Shown one piece after another: positions 19,176 to 27,354 of a DNA stretch of 64,000 bases; position 1 is the stretch's first letter, and each line of letters starts with the position of its first letter. This DNA comes from Verrucomicrobiota bacterium (GTDB lineage: Bacteria; Verrucomicrobiota; Verrucomicrobiia; Limisphaerales; UBA9464), in NCBI GenBank assembly GCA_016871615.1, contig VHCX01000008.1, positions 1 through 64,000 of the forward strand, given 5' to 3'. The position numbers were made by a program, and so were the translations under genes. The notes under the pieces were generated by a model that was not told where the DNA came from, did not search any database, and saw only the letters and a program-made list of their open reading frames with translations.

Positions 19176-20464
19176 CAGCGTCCCCGTGGCTCCACCGGTG
19201 GCTGATCCCGCGATTGACCGCGCTCAGCGGGAACACCTACCTCGCCTCGATCCGGGCCGGGATGGTCTCGGTGGTGCCGCTCACGATCCTCGGCGGATTG
19301 TTCATGGTTGTCGCCTACCTGCCGATCCCGGGATGGGAGGCCAGGGTGGCCCCCCACCTGCCGCTGCTGCAGGTGCCGGTCACGGCCACCTTCGGCCTGC
19401 TGGGGCTCTTCGCCTGCCTGGCCATCGGCTACGACCTCGGGGGGCGGTTGAAGCAGGAGGCGATCCTCAGCGCGACCCAGTCGGCGTTGGTGTTCCTGCT
19501 GATCCAGATGGAGATGAAGGACCAGACCCTCGTCATGGACGGCCTCGGCTCCAAGGGGCTCTTCACCGCCATCCTGATCGCCCTGGCAACGGTGCGCCTC
19601 CAGAAGGCCTTCTCCGACGCCAACTGGGTCATCCGCCTGCCCGCCACGGTTCCCAAGGTGGTTTCCGACACCTTCGTTTCGCTCATCCCGACGGTCTTCC
19701 TCGTGGTGGCGTTCTGGGTGCTGCGCTTCGTGCTGGGTCTCGATCTCAATGCCGGCGTGCAGGCCCTCTTCAAGCCGCTGGTCTTCGCGCTCAACACCCT
19801 GCCGGGCATCCTGGTGTATGCCTTCCTGGTCACGATGCTCTGGTCGGTGGGCATCAACGGCGACAACACCCTCGACGCCTTCGTGGCGCCGATATTCCTG
19901 CAGTATCTCGCCGAGAACGTGGAGGCGGTCGGTCGGGGCCAGCCCATGCCCTACGTCACGGCCAACGGGTTCTTCTCGACCTTCGTGAACGTCGGTGGCA
20001 CGGGCGCGACGCTGGGCCTGGCCTTGATCCTTGCCCTGTCGCGGGACCCGGTCTACCGCCGGGTAAGCCGGTTGTCGCTGCCCACGCAGGTCTTCCAGAT
20101 CAACGAGCCGATCTTCTTCGGCATCCCGATCGTGCTGAACCCCTGGTTCATGGTCCCCTACGTCGCCAATGCGCTGCTGCTCACGACCGCGACCTACTGC
20201 CTGATGGACTGGGGATGGATCCGCAAGCCCTTCGTCAACGTGCCCTGGACCACCCCGCCGGTGATCGGCCAGTACCTCGCGACCGGCGGCGATTGGCGGG
20301 CCGCCGTCTGGGGCGTCGTCTCGCTCCTGCTGGCCATGGCCGTGTACTGGCCCTTCGCCCGGGCGGCCGAGCGCCAGCGGGCCGCCGGGGCGCTCCCGGT
20401 CCCTGAACCGATCCCGGCCGATCCCCGTCCCGATCCCGGCCCCGATCACCGCCCCATCCCATGA
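19172..20464 (+). CDS. PTS EIIC permease, lactose/cellobiose/chitobiose class, without partner subunits
   Basis: A 430-aa membrane protein of the Lac-family EIIC type with about ten transmembrane segments. The diagnostic stretch is near residues 305-330: FQINEPIFFGIPIVLNPWFM then VPYVANALLL. Other landmarks are LWSVGINGDNTLDAFVAPIF and TANGFFSTFVNVGGTG. The end is a Pro-rich tail (PEPIPADPRPDPGPDHRPIP) absent from ordinary EIICs. No EIIA, EIIB, HPr or EI gene is nearby, so it may transport an unphosphorylated GlcNAc disaccharide or draw on subunits encoded elsewhere. Four-base overlaps on both sides tie it to the GNAT and hydrolase genes. Confidence 0.88.
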   Translation: MTASPWLHRWLIPRLTALSGNTYLASIRAGMVSVVPLTILGGLFMVVAYLPIPGWEARVAPHLPLLQVPVTATFGLLGLFACLAIGYDLGGRLKQEAILSATQSALVFLLIQMEMKDQTLVMDGLGSKGLFTAILIALATVRLQKAFSDANWVIRLPATVPKVVSDTFVSLIPTVFLVVAFWVLRFVLGLDLNAGVQALFKPLVFALNTLPGILVYAFLVTMLWSVGINGDNTLDAFVAPIFLQYLAENVEAVGRGQPMPYVTANGFFSTFVNVGGTGATLGLALILALSRDPVYRRVSRLSLPTQVFQINEPIFFGIPIVLNPWFMVPYVANALLLTTATYCLMDWGWIRKPFVNVPWTTPPVIGQYLATGGDWRAAVWGVVSLLLAMAVYWPFARAAERQRAAGALPVPEPIPADPRPDPGPDHRPIP

Positions 20465-21306
20465 GGACCGCACGATCCTTGATCCCCTCGGCACGCCTGT
20501 GGCCCCTGGTGTCCCTGGTCCTGTGGCTGCGCCTTCCGGCCGGCGAGCCCGGAAAACCGGCGGGCGCCGCCCCGGAGGCCCCGAAGAAGACCCTGCCGCT
20601 CCCGGGCGAGGTCTTCAGCGTGCGCGGCCACGCCGCCTTCGTCATCGTGCCGCCGAAGTCGGGGGCGAAGATCCCGTGGGTCCTCTACGCACCCACCCTC
20701 CCGGGCCTGCCCGGACCCGAGGAGCGCTGGATGTTCGAGCGGTTCCTTTCCGCGGGCATCGCCGTGGCCGGGATCGACGTCGAGGAATCGTACGGCAACG
20801 CGGCAGGCCGGGCCCTCTACTCGGCCTTGTTCGCGGAGTTGACCACCCGCCGGAAGTTTGCCTCCAAGGTCATGCTGCTCGGCCGCAGCCGGGGCGGATT
20901 GATGACCTTGTCCTGGGCGGCCGAGAACCCGGACAAGGTCGCCGGGTTCGCCGGCATCTATCCGGTGTGCAATCTCGCCAGCTACCCTGGCCTGACCAAC
21001 GCGGCGCCCGCCTACGGCCTGAAGCCCGCCGACCTCGAGGCGCAGCTTACCCGCCACAATCCCGTCGACCGGCTGGAGCCGCTGGCCAAGGCCCGCGTGC
21101 CGCTCTTTGTCATCCACGGCGACCAGGACCGGTTGGTCCCGCTGGAAGCGAACTCGGGCCTCGTCCGTTCGCGCTACCAGGCGCTCGGCGGTCCCATGGA
21201 CTGGGTCGTGCCGGCGGGGCAGGGGCACAGCATGTGGACGGGATTCTTCCAGTCGCAGGAACTGGTGGACTTCGTCCTCCGGACCTGTCGCGACCTCCGG
21301 GACTGA
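20461..21306 (+). CDS. Exported alpha/beta hydrolase (prolyl-oligopeptidase-like fold)
   Basis: A 281-aa alpha/beta hydrolase with an N-terminal signal-like segment (ARLWPLVSLVLWLRLPAG). The nucleophile elbow is G-R-S143-R-G-G, the acid is in HGDQDRLVP and the histidine in GQGHSMW, so the triad looks complete. The fold resembles small S9-type or esterase proteins; the substrate cannot be told. A signal peptide would put it outside the cytosol, unlike GH84 and GNAT upstream. The ATG overlaps the EIIC stop (ATGA), and the TSUP permease begins 41 bases after its stop. Confidence 0.82.
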   Translation: MRTARSLIPSARLWPLVSLVLWLRLPAGEPGKPAGAAPEAPKKTLPLPGEVFSVRGHAAFVIVPPKSGAKIPWVLYAPTLPGLPGPEERWMFERFLSAGIAVAGIDVEESYGNAAGRALYSALFAELTTRRKFASKVMLLGRSRGGLMTLSWAAENPDKVAGFAGIYPVCNLASYPGLTNAAPAYGLKPADLEAQLTRHNPVDRLEPLAKARVPLFVIHGDQDRLVPLEANSGLVRSRYQALGGPMDWVVPAGQGHSMWTGFFQSQELVDFVLRTCRDLRD

Positions 21307-21347
21307 TCGCTTCGCCTCCGGCGGCACGACGATTTTCCCCCTCCGCC

Positions 21348-22190
21348 ATGGACCTCGCCTGGGAATGGTACCCGATCCTCTTCGCCACCGGCCTGGTGGC
21401 GGGATGGGTGGACGCCATCGCCGGCGGCGGTGGACTGCTGACCGTCCCCATGCTCCTGGCCACGGGCCTTGAGCCGCAGATGGCCTTGGGCACCAACAAG
21501 TTCCAGTCCTCGCTGGGGACGACCATGGCCACCGTGCAGTATGCCCGGCACGGGTTGTTGCGGTGGCGGGAGGTGGCCCCTGGGGCGGCCGCGACGGCCC
21601 TGGGCGCCCTGGCCGGCGCGTTCTGCGTGAGCCGTGTCGATCCGCAGGTGCTGCGGCCCGTGATCCCGGGGCTTCTCATGGCCATCGCGGCGGTCCTGGC
21701 CTTCAAGCCGGACCTCGGGCGCGAGGCGAGGCCGCCATCCCTGACGGGGGCCCTGCTGCGATGGCGGGCCTCGGGCCTCGGCGGGCATTGGATCTCGGCC
21801 GACGCCCTCCGGGAGACGCGGATCTTCTTCGCCCTCGGGTGCGGCCTCGCGCTGGGCTTCTACGACGGTTTCTTCGGTCCCGGCACCGGCACCTTCTGGA
21901 CCATGGCCGGTCTGCTCCTGATGGGGTGGAACCTGCTGACCGCCACGGCCCACACCAAGGCCATGAACCTCGCCAGCAACCTCGCCTCGCTGGCGCTGTT
22001 CCTCCTGGCGGGCCAGGTGAGGTTCGGCATCGGGGTGGCGATGGCACTGGGCCAGATGCTCGGCGGCCGCCTCGGGGCCGGCGTTGCCGTCCGCGGCGGT
22101 GCCGGCCTCATCCGGCCGATCTTCCTCTCCATGGTGGTGTTGCTGTCGGGCAGGCTGCTGTGGGAGTTCGTGGCGCGTCTCCGCGGATGA
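21348..22190 (+). CDS. TSUP (TauE/SafE) family membrane transporter
   Basis: A 280-aa permease of the TauE/SafE family. The repeated family motif appears as GLVAGWVDAIAGGGGLLTVP (first half) and GFYDGFFGPGTGTFWTMAGL (second half), each followed by hydrophobic helices; GTNKFQSSLGT and HTKAMNLASNLASL are the matching partner motifs. Members usually export or import sulfonates, sulfite or other organic anions; the substrate here is unknown. It is the last gene of the run that begins with GH84, 41 bases after the hydrolase. Confidence 0.88.
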   Translation: MDLAWEWYPILFATGLVAGWVDAIAGGGGLLTVPMLLATGLEPQMALGTNKFQSSLGTTMATVQYARHGLLRWREVAPGAAATALGALAGAFCVSRVDPQVLRPVIPGLLMAIAAVLAFKPDLGREARPPSLTGALLRWRASGLGGHWISADALRETRIFFALGCGLALGFYDGFFGPGTGTFWTMAGLLLMGWNLLTATAHTKAMNLASNLASLALFLLAGQVRFGIGVAMALGQMLGGRLGAGVAVRGGAGLIRPIFLSMVVLLSGRLLWEFVARLRG

Positions 22191-22285
22191 TGCCCGGAAG
22201 GTCTCCGCCGAGCGGATCGCCAGTCCGGGCAGGGCCACGACGCCCTTGACAAGCGGGGATGATTACCGCAGTCCTAGAAAACCCC

Positions 22286-23170
22286 ATGAAGTCCGCCCTT
22301 CGAACGGAAGATGCCGGCCACACCTCCGGATCAGGCTTTACCCTCATCGAGCTCCTGGTCGTGATCGCCATCATTGCGATCCTCGCGGGCATGCTGCTGC
22401 CGGCCCTCGCCCGGGCGAAGACCAAGGCCACGGGCATCTCGTGCATGAACAACACCAAGCAGCTGATGCTCGCCTGGAAGCTTTATGGCGCCGACAACAA
22501 CGACCGGTTCCCCGGGGCCGCCAATTGGACGCCCCCAGGGGCCGGTCGAGATGTGCCGAACTGGACCGGGGGCAGCTGGCTCGACAACACCAAGGCGACG
22601 GAGCGCGACCCCAACAACTGGGACCACGAGGCCTACACCAAGAAGAGCGTCCTTTGGCCCTATTGCGGGGGATCCATCGGCATCTGGCACTGCCCGGCCG
22701 ACATGACCCTGGCCTACAACACCCGCGACAGGCGCTACGTCCCGCGCATCCGGAGCGTGTCGATGAACAACTGGGTCGGCGGCCCCGGTTGGGGAAGTTC
22801 CGGGGCGCAGTGGAGGGTGTACTCCAAGGAATCCGACCTCAACCTGCCCGGGCCCGCCAACACGTGGGTGCTGGTCGACGAGCGCGAGGACTCGATCAAT
22901 GACGGATACTTCGTGGTCGACATGATGGGCTTCGTGGAGGGCAACCCCACGTCGACCCGGCAGGTGGTCGACTTCCCGGCGTCCTACCACAACGGCGCCG
23001 CCGGGTTCGCCTTCGCCGACGGGCATTCCGAGATCCACCGCTGGCGCTCCTCGCAGTTCCTGCAGCCGATCCGGAAATGGCAGTCGCTGCCCCTCAACGT
23101 GCCTGCCCGCGACAACCTCGCCCGGGCCGACGTGTACTGGATGGCCGAGCGCAGCACGCGGGCCCAGTGA
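22286..23170 (+). CDS. Type II secretion-like pseudopilin with H-X9-DG domain (second copy)
   Basis: A 294-aa paralogue of the pseudopilin at 706. After a 19-residue leader it has G^[19 protein letters not shown], then the conserved [20 protein letters not shown] and, near the C-terminus, [12 protein letters not shown] (H-X9-DG) followed by HSEIHRW. The ATG at 22286 (MKSALRTED) was preferred to the ATG at 22259, since a TTGACA box at 22246 would otherwise sit nearly on the start. Cell-envelope, assembly-associated role inferred from the family. Confidence 0.88.
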   Translation: MKSALRTEDAGHTSGSGFTLIELLVVIAIIAILAGMLLPALARAKTKATGISCMNNTKQLMLAWKLYGADNNDRFPGAANWTPPGAGRDVPNWTGGSWLDNTKATERDPNNWDHEAYTKKSVLWPYCGGSIGIWHCPADMTLAYNTRDRRYVPRIRSVSMNNWVGGPGWGSSGAQWRVYSKESDLNLPGPANTWVLVDEREDSINDGYFVVDMMGFVEGNPTSTRQVVDFPASYHNGAAGFAFADGHSEIHRWRSSQFLQPIRKWQSLPLNVPARDNLARADVYWMAERSTRAQ

Positions 23171-23218
23171 GCCCGGCCGGAGCTTGCCGAACCGACGGGT
23201 CCCGGTGATAGTGGCCGA

Positions 23219-25738
23219 GTGAATTCCTCGCGTCGGATGTGTGCGATGGCGTTGTTCGGTCTCCTGGCCGTCCTGTCGGTCCGGGCCGCAGGTCCCACTC
23301 CGGAGGCGATCGCCCAATTGCCCGGCGCCCTCGCCCGGAAAGTCGACTTCCGGAAGGAGGTCCAGCCCATCCTCGAGGCCGCCTGCGTGAAGTGCCACGG
23401 CCGCGGCAAGGCCAACGGCGACTGGCGGATCGACACGCGGGCCGATTTCCTCAAGCCGTCCGAATCCGGAAGGGCGGTGGTCGTGGGCGACAGCGCCCGG
23501 AGCCATTTCATCCACCTCGTGGCGGGCACCGATCCGGATTCGGTCATGCCCCAGAAGGGAAACCGGCTGACCCGCGACCAGGTCGCGATCCTGCGCGCCT
23601 GGGTCGATCAGGGCCTCGACTGGGATCCGCAGGTGTCCTTTGCCCAGGTGCCGGCGAACAACCTCAAACCCCGGCGCCCGGGGTTGCCTGCCGGCCGGGC
23701 CGCCCATCCGGTGGACCGCTTCACCGACGCCTACTTCGCCCGGAACGGGATCAAGGCGCCGAAGCCGGTCGATGACCGCGTGTTCCTCCGCCGCGCCTCC
23801 CTGGACATCACCGGGTTGCTGCCGGCACCCGAGCCCCAGGAGGCCTTCCTGAAGGACCGGCGGGGGGACAAGCGGGAGCGCCTGGTGCACCAACTGCTCG
23901 ACGACCGCCAGCGCTACGCGCAGCACTGGCTCACCTTCTGGAACGACCTGCTCCGCAACGACTACGCCGGCACCGGCTACATCGACGGCGGGCGCCAGCA
24001 GATCAGCCCATGGCTCTACCGGGCCCTGCTCGACAACAAGCCCTTCGACCAGTTCGTGCGCGAACTGGTGAACCCGGTGAAGGGCAGCGAGGGCTTCACC
24101 AAGGGCATCGTGTGGCGCGGCACGGTCAACGCGTCGATGACCCCGCCCCTGCAGGCCGCCCAGAACATCGGCCAGGTGTTCATGGGCGTGAACCTCAAGT
24201 GCGCCTCCTGCCATGATTCCTTCATCGACGACTGGCGTCTTTCCGACGCCTATGGGCTGGCCGGAATCTACGCCGAGGGCCCCCTCGAGATGGTCCAGTG
24301 CGACAAGCCCACCGGGAAGGTCGCCCCGCTCAAGTTCCTGTTCCCCGAGCTGGGTTCGGTCGACCCCAAGGCCCCGAGGACCAACCGTCTGGAACAGCTG
24401 GCCCGCCTGATCACCCAGCGGGAGAACGGCCGGCTCTCGCGCACCATCGTCAACCGGCTCTGGGCGCGCCTGATGGGGCGGGGTCTGGTGGAACCGCTCG
24501 ATGTGATGCAGAACGTCGCCTGGGACCCGGACCTGCTGGACTGGCTGGCCGAGGACCTGGTCGAGCACCGGTGGGACCTCAAGCGGACCCTTGGGCTGAT
24601 CCTCACCTCCCGGGCCTACCAGTCGCCCACGGTCGACCTGCCCGAGAAGCCGGAGGCGACCTACACCTTCCGCGGGCCGGGCGTGCGCCGCCTCACCGCG
24701 GAGCAGTTCCGAGATGCCCTCGGCTCCATCACCGGCGTGTGGGCCGACAAACCCTCGGGCGATCTCGAGCGGTTGCTGGCCGAGCCGGGAAGCGCCAGGA
24801 CGCTCTCCACGTCGGCCTTCTGGATCTGGAGCGATGTCCATGCCGCCACCCGGGGCGTGCCCCCCGGCACCAACGCCTTCCTCAAGGACTGGGTGCTCAC
24901 GGCGATCCCCTCCGAGGCGACCCTCTTCGTGCACGCCGACAACTCGGCCCGGGTGTTCCTCAACGGCAAGCGGGTGCGCGGGTCCGAGGCCTCCGACTGG
25001 GCGCAATCAAGCATCCATGACCTCCGGGGCCAGCTGAAGGTGGGCACCAACCGGCTGGCCATCGAGGCCGTCAACGGCGGTGACGGTCCCAACCCGGCGG
25101 GCCTGCTGGCCTATGCCCGCATCCGCCAGGCGGCCCCGGCCGGAAAGTCCGGCAAGGCCGGGGATCCGCCCGCCGAGGCCTTGATGGACTTCGGGACGGA
25201 CGCCTCGTGGAAGGTGAGCGCGCAGCCCCCCGCGGCGTGGCAGCAGCAGCAGTCCCAGCCCGGCGCGGTCCCGGCGGACGGATGGGCTGCGGCATCGATC
25301 CTCGGGGTTCCCGGGATGGCCCCGTGGAACGTCGAGGCCACGCTGGCCCAGAACGTCTCGGGTCGTCCGTTCCACGGGTCCGTCCGTGCCTCGCTGATCC
25401 CGGCCGATCCCCTGGCCCTCGCCCTCGGACGTCCCAACCGGGAGCAGGTCATCACCACCCGCCAGTCGCTCGCGACGACGCTCCAGGCGCTTGAGTTGAC
25501 CAACGGCGAGACGCTGGCCCACCTGCTCAAGCGGGGATCGGAGAGGCTCGTGGCCTCCCATCCCGATGGCCGGTCGCTCGCGCAGCGGGTCTTCCGCCAG
25601 GGGCTCAGCCGGCCGCCGTCCCGGCAGGAGCTGGCCCTGACGCTCGAATTGGTCGGCGAAAAGACTCCCCGGCCCGAAGGGGTCGAGGACCTGCTCTGGA
25701 GCCTGGCGCTGCTGCCCGAGTTCCAGTTGACCCATTGA
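23219..25738 (+). CDS. DUF1549/DUF1553 planctomycete-type cytochrome protein
   Basis: An 839-aa exported protein with a signal peptide (RRMCAMALFGLLAVLSVRAA). A PSCyt1 segment with a CVKCH haem-type motif (residues 56-60) is followed by the DUF1549 domain (FLRRASLDITGLLP, HWLTFWNDLLRND and a second CASCH motif near 330) and the DUF1553 domain (RTIVNRLWARLMGRGLVEP, SRAYQSP, RRLTAEQFRDAL). A beta-rich insertion near 540-660 resembles a carbohydrate-binding module. These proteins are hallmark families of Planctomycetes and Verrucomicrobia, nearly always paired with DUF1501; polysaccharide degradation is often proposed but unproven. The start is GTG at 23219; the ATG at 23237 is a plausible alternative. 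Confidence 0.92.
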   Translation: MNSSRRMCAMALFGLLAVLSVRAAGPTPEAIAQLPGALARKVDFRKEVQPILEAACVKCHGRGKANGDWRIDTRADFLKPSESGRAVVVGDSARSHFIHLVAGTDPDSVMPQKGNRLTRDQVAILRAWVDQGLDWDPQVSFAQVPANNLKPRRPGLPAGRAAHPVDRFTDAYFARNGIKAPKPVDDRVFLRRASLDITGLLPAPEPQEAFLKDRRGDKRERLVHQLLDDRQRYAQHWLTFWNDLLRNDYAGTGYIDGGRQQISPWLYRALLDNKPFDQFVRELVNPVKGSEGFTKGIVWRGTVNASMTPPLQAAQNIGQVFMGVNLKCASCHDSFIDDWRLSDAYGLAGIYAEGPLEMVQCDKPTGKVAPLKFLFPELGSVDPKAPRTNRLEQLARLITQRENGRLSRTIVNRLWARLMGRGLVEPLDVMQNVAWDPDLLDWLAEDLVEHRWDLKRTLGLILTSRAYQSPTVDLPEKPEATYTFRGPGVRRLTAEQFRDALGSITGVWADKPSGDLERLLAEPGSARTLSTSAFWIWSDVHAATRGVPPGTNAFLKDWVLTAIPSEATLFVHADNSARVFLNGKRVRGSEASDWAQSSIHDLRGQLKVGTNRLAIEAVNGGDGPNPAGLLAYARIRQAAPAGKSGKAGDPPAEALMDFGTDASWKVSAQPPAAWQQQQSQPGAVPADGWAAASILGVPGMAPWNVEATLAQNVSGRPFHGSVRASLIPADPLALALGRPNREQVITTRQSLATTLQALELTNGETLAHLLKRGSERLVASHPDGRSLAQRVFRQGLSRPPSRQELALTLELVGEKTPRPEGVEDLLWSLALLPEFQLTH

Positions 25739-25781
25739 CTCCGGACGGAAACAGCCGATCGATTCCCCAGGCTCCATCGAC

Positions 25782-27293
25782 ATGAACACGCCAGACTTCA
25801 CCCGACGCGACTTCGTGAAGGGTCTCAGCGCCGCCACCCTGGGCGCCCTCGGCGCCGGGTTTCCCCGACAGATGCTCGCCGCCGAGGGGGCGGGGGATCT
25901 CCGGCCGCCCGCCACCGCCGACACGGTCATCGTGCTCTGGATGGGCGGTGGCATGGCCTCCACCGAGACCTTCGATCCCAAGCGGTACACGCCCTACGAG
26001 AAGGGCATGAACCCCAACACCGTGCTCTCGACGTTCCCGTCCATCCCGACGGCGGTCGATGGCCTGCGCATCAGCGAGGGCCTCGAGAAGGTGGCCAAGG
26101 TGATGGACCGGGGCACCCTCATCCGCACCTACACCGCCGGGGACCTGGGCTTCATCCTGCACTCGCGCCACCAGTTCCACTGGCACACCGGCTACGCCCC
26201 GCCGCAGTCGGTCGCCTGCCCGCACATCGGGGCGGTGATCTCGCGCACCCTGGGACCGAAGAATCCCGCCGTGCCGGCCTTCATCAACATCGGCCAGCGG
26301 CTCGACGTGGGCGAGGGCGAGGAACTCAAGGCCTTCACCTCAGCCGGCTTCCTCGGCAGCGAGTTCGGCCCCTTCAACGTGCCGTTCCCCGACGCCGCCA
26401 AGGACGTGGTCACGCCGCCGCAGGGGATGAGCCCCTCGAGGTTCGAGAACCGCGACCGTTTCTACCGTCGGCTGCTCGAGGCCTCCCCGGTGGGCCAATT
26501 GGGCAGCGGCCACCAGAAGGAGTCGCTCCTGCGCTCGCTCGACAATGCCCACCGCCTGCTCGCCTCGCCCTCGGCCAAGGCCTTCGACCTGACGCTCGAG
26601 TCGCCGGAGACGATCGCCAAGTACGCCCCGGGCGGATGGGATTTCAGCCGCCGGCTCGGGGGCGACATGAACCGGGACGGCATCTACGAGAAGGCCAACA
26701 TCCAGCGTTTCGGCCTCGGTTGCCTGCTGGCCCGGCGACTGGCCGAGGCCGGGGCCCGGTACATCGAGGTAACCACCGAGTACATTCCCTTCCTCAATTG
26801 GGACACCCACGAGCGGGGCCATGAGAAACTCGTCCACATGAAGATGGCCATCGACGGGGCCATCGCCCAGCTGGTGGTCGACTTGGAAGAGCGTGGCATG
26901 CTCGACCGCACCCTCGTGGTCCTGGCCAGCGAGTTCAGCCGCGACATGATGCAGGAGGGCAAGCCCGACAAGCCCATCCAGGACCAGGTGCCGGTGCCCC
27001 AGCGCATCGACTCGCCGATCAACTACGGCATGCACCGTCACTTCACCGATGCCGGCAGCGTGCTGCTCTTCGGAGGGGGCATGAAGCGGGGCCACGTCCA
27101 CGGCGTGACGGCCGACGAGCGTCCCTGCAAGACCCTGAAGGACCGCGTCGTCATCGAGGACCTGCACGCGACGCTCTACCGGGCGATGGGCATCTCGCCC
27201 AAGCTGTCCTACGAGATCGAGAAACGCCCCTTCTACGTGACGCGCGACGGCGTCGGGCAGCCCATCGCCAGCCTCTTCAGCCGGCCCATCTGA
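25782..27293 (+). CDS. DUF1501 Tat-exported protein
   Basis: A 503-aa DUF1501 protein, 43 bases downstream of its usual DUF1549/1553 partner. The N-terminus TRRDFVKGLSAATLGALGAG is a twin-arginine signal. The body belongs to the alkaline-phosphatase/sulfatase-like superfamily: VIVLWMGGGMASTETFDPK at the start, HSRHQFHWHTG, WDTHERGHEKLVHM and VVLASEFSRD near the C-terminus, with conserved Asp/His that could bind metal. The activity is not established for the family. It ends 61 bases before the convergent histidine kinase; I see no clear terminator in that gap. Confidence 0.92.
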   Translation: MNTPDFTRRDFVKGLSAATLGALGAGFPRQMLAAEGAGDLRPPATADTVIVLWMGGGMASTETFDPKRYTPYEKGMNPNTVLSTFPSIPTAVDGLRISEGLEKVAKVMDRGTLIRTYTAGDLGFILHSRHQFHWHTGYAPPQSVACPHIGAVISRTLGPKNPAVPAFINIGQRLDVGEGEELKAFTSAGFLGSEFGPFNVPFPDAAKDVVTPPQGMSPSRFENRDRFYRRLLEASPVGQLGSGHQKESLLRSLDNAHRLLASPSAKAFDLTLESPETIAKYAPGGWDFSRRLGGDMNRDGIYEKANIQRFGLGCLLARRLAEAGARYIEVTTEYIPFLNWDTHERGHEKLVHMKMAIDGAIAQLVVDLEERGMLDRTLVVLASEFSRDMMQEGKPDKPIQDQVPVPQRIDSPINYGMHRHFTDAGSVLLFGGGMKRGHVHGVTADERPCKTLKDRVVIEDLHATLYRAMGISPKLSYEIEKRPFYVTRDGVGQPIASLFSRPI

Positions 27294-27354
27294 CGACCTG
27301 GGGTACGGCCCCGGAGAACGCCCGGGGAACCCTCCACGGTTTCCGGATAGGCCC

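Noticed and set aside
17101-22190. Complete O-GlcNAc cycling system with a transferase
   Set aside because: No GT41 (OGT) gene is in the window. The TPR proteins at 346 and 57861 have no glycosyltransferase domain.
22331-25006. 891-aa minus-strand frame
   Set aside because: It is antisense to the pseudopilin and the DUF1549/1553 gene and is a Gly/Arg/Val-rich shadow.
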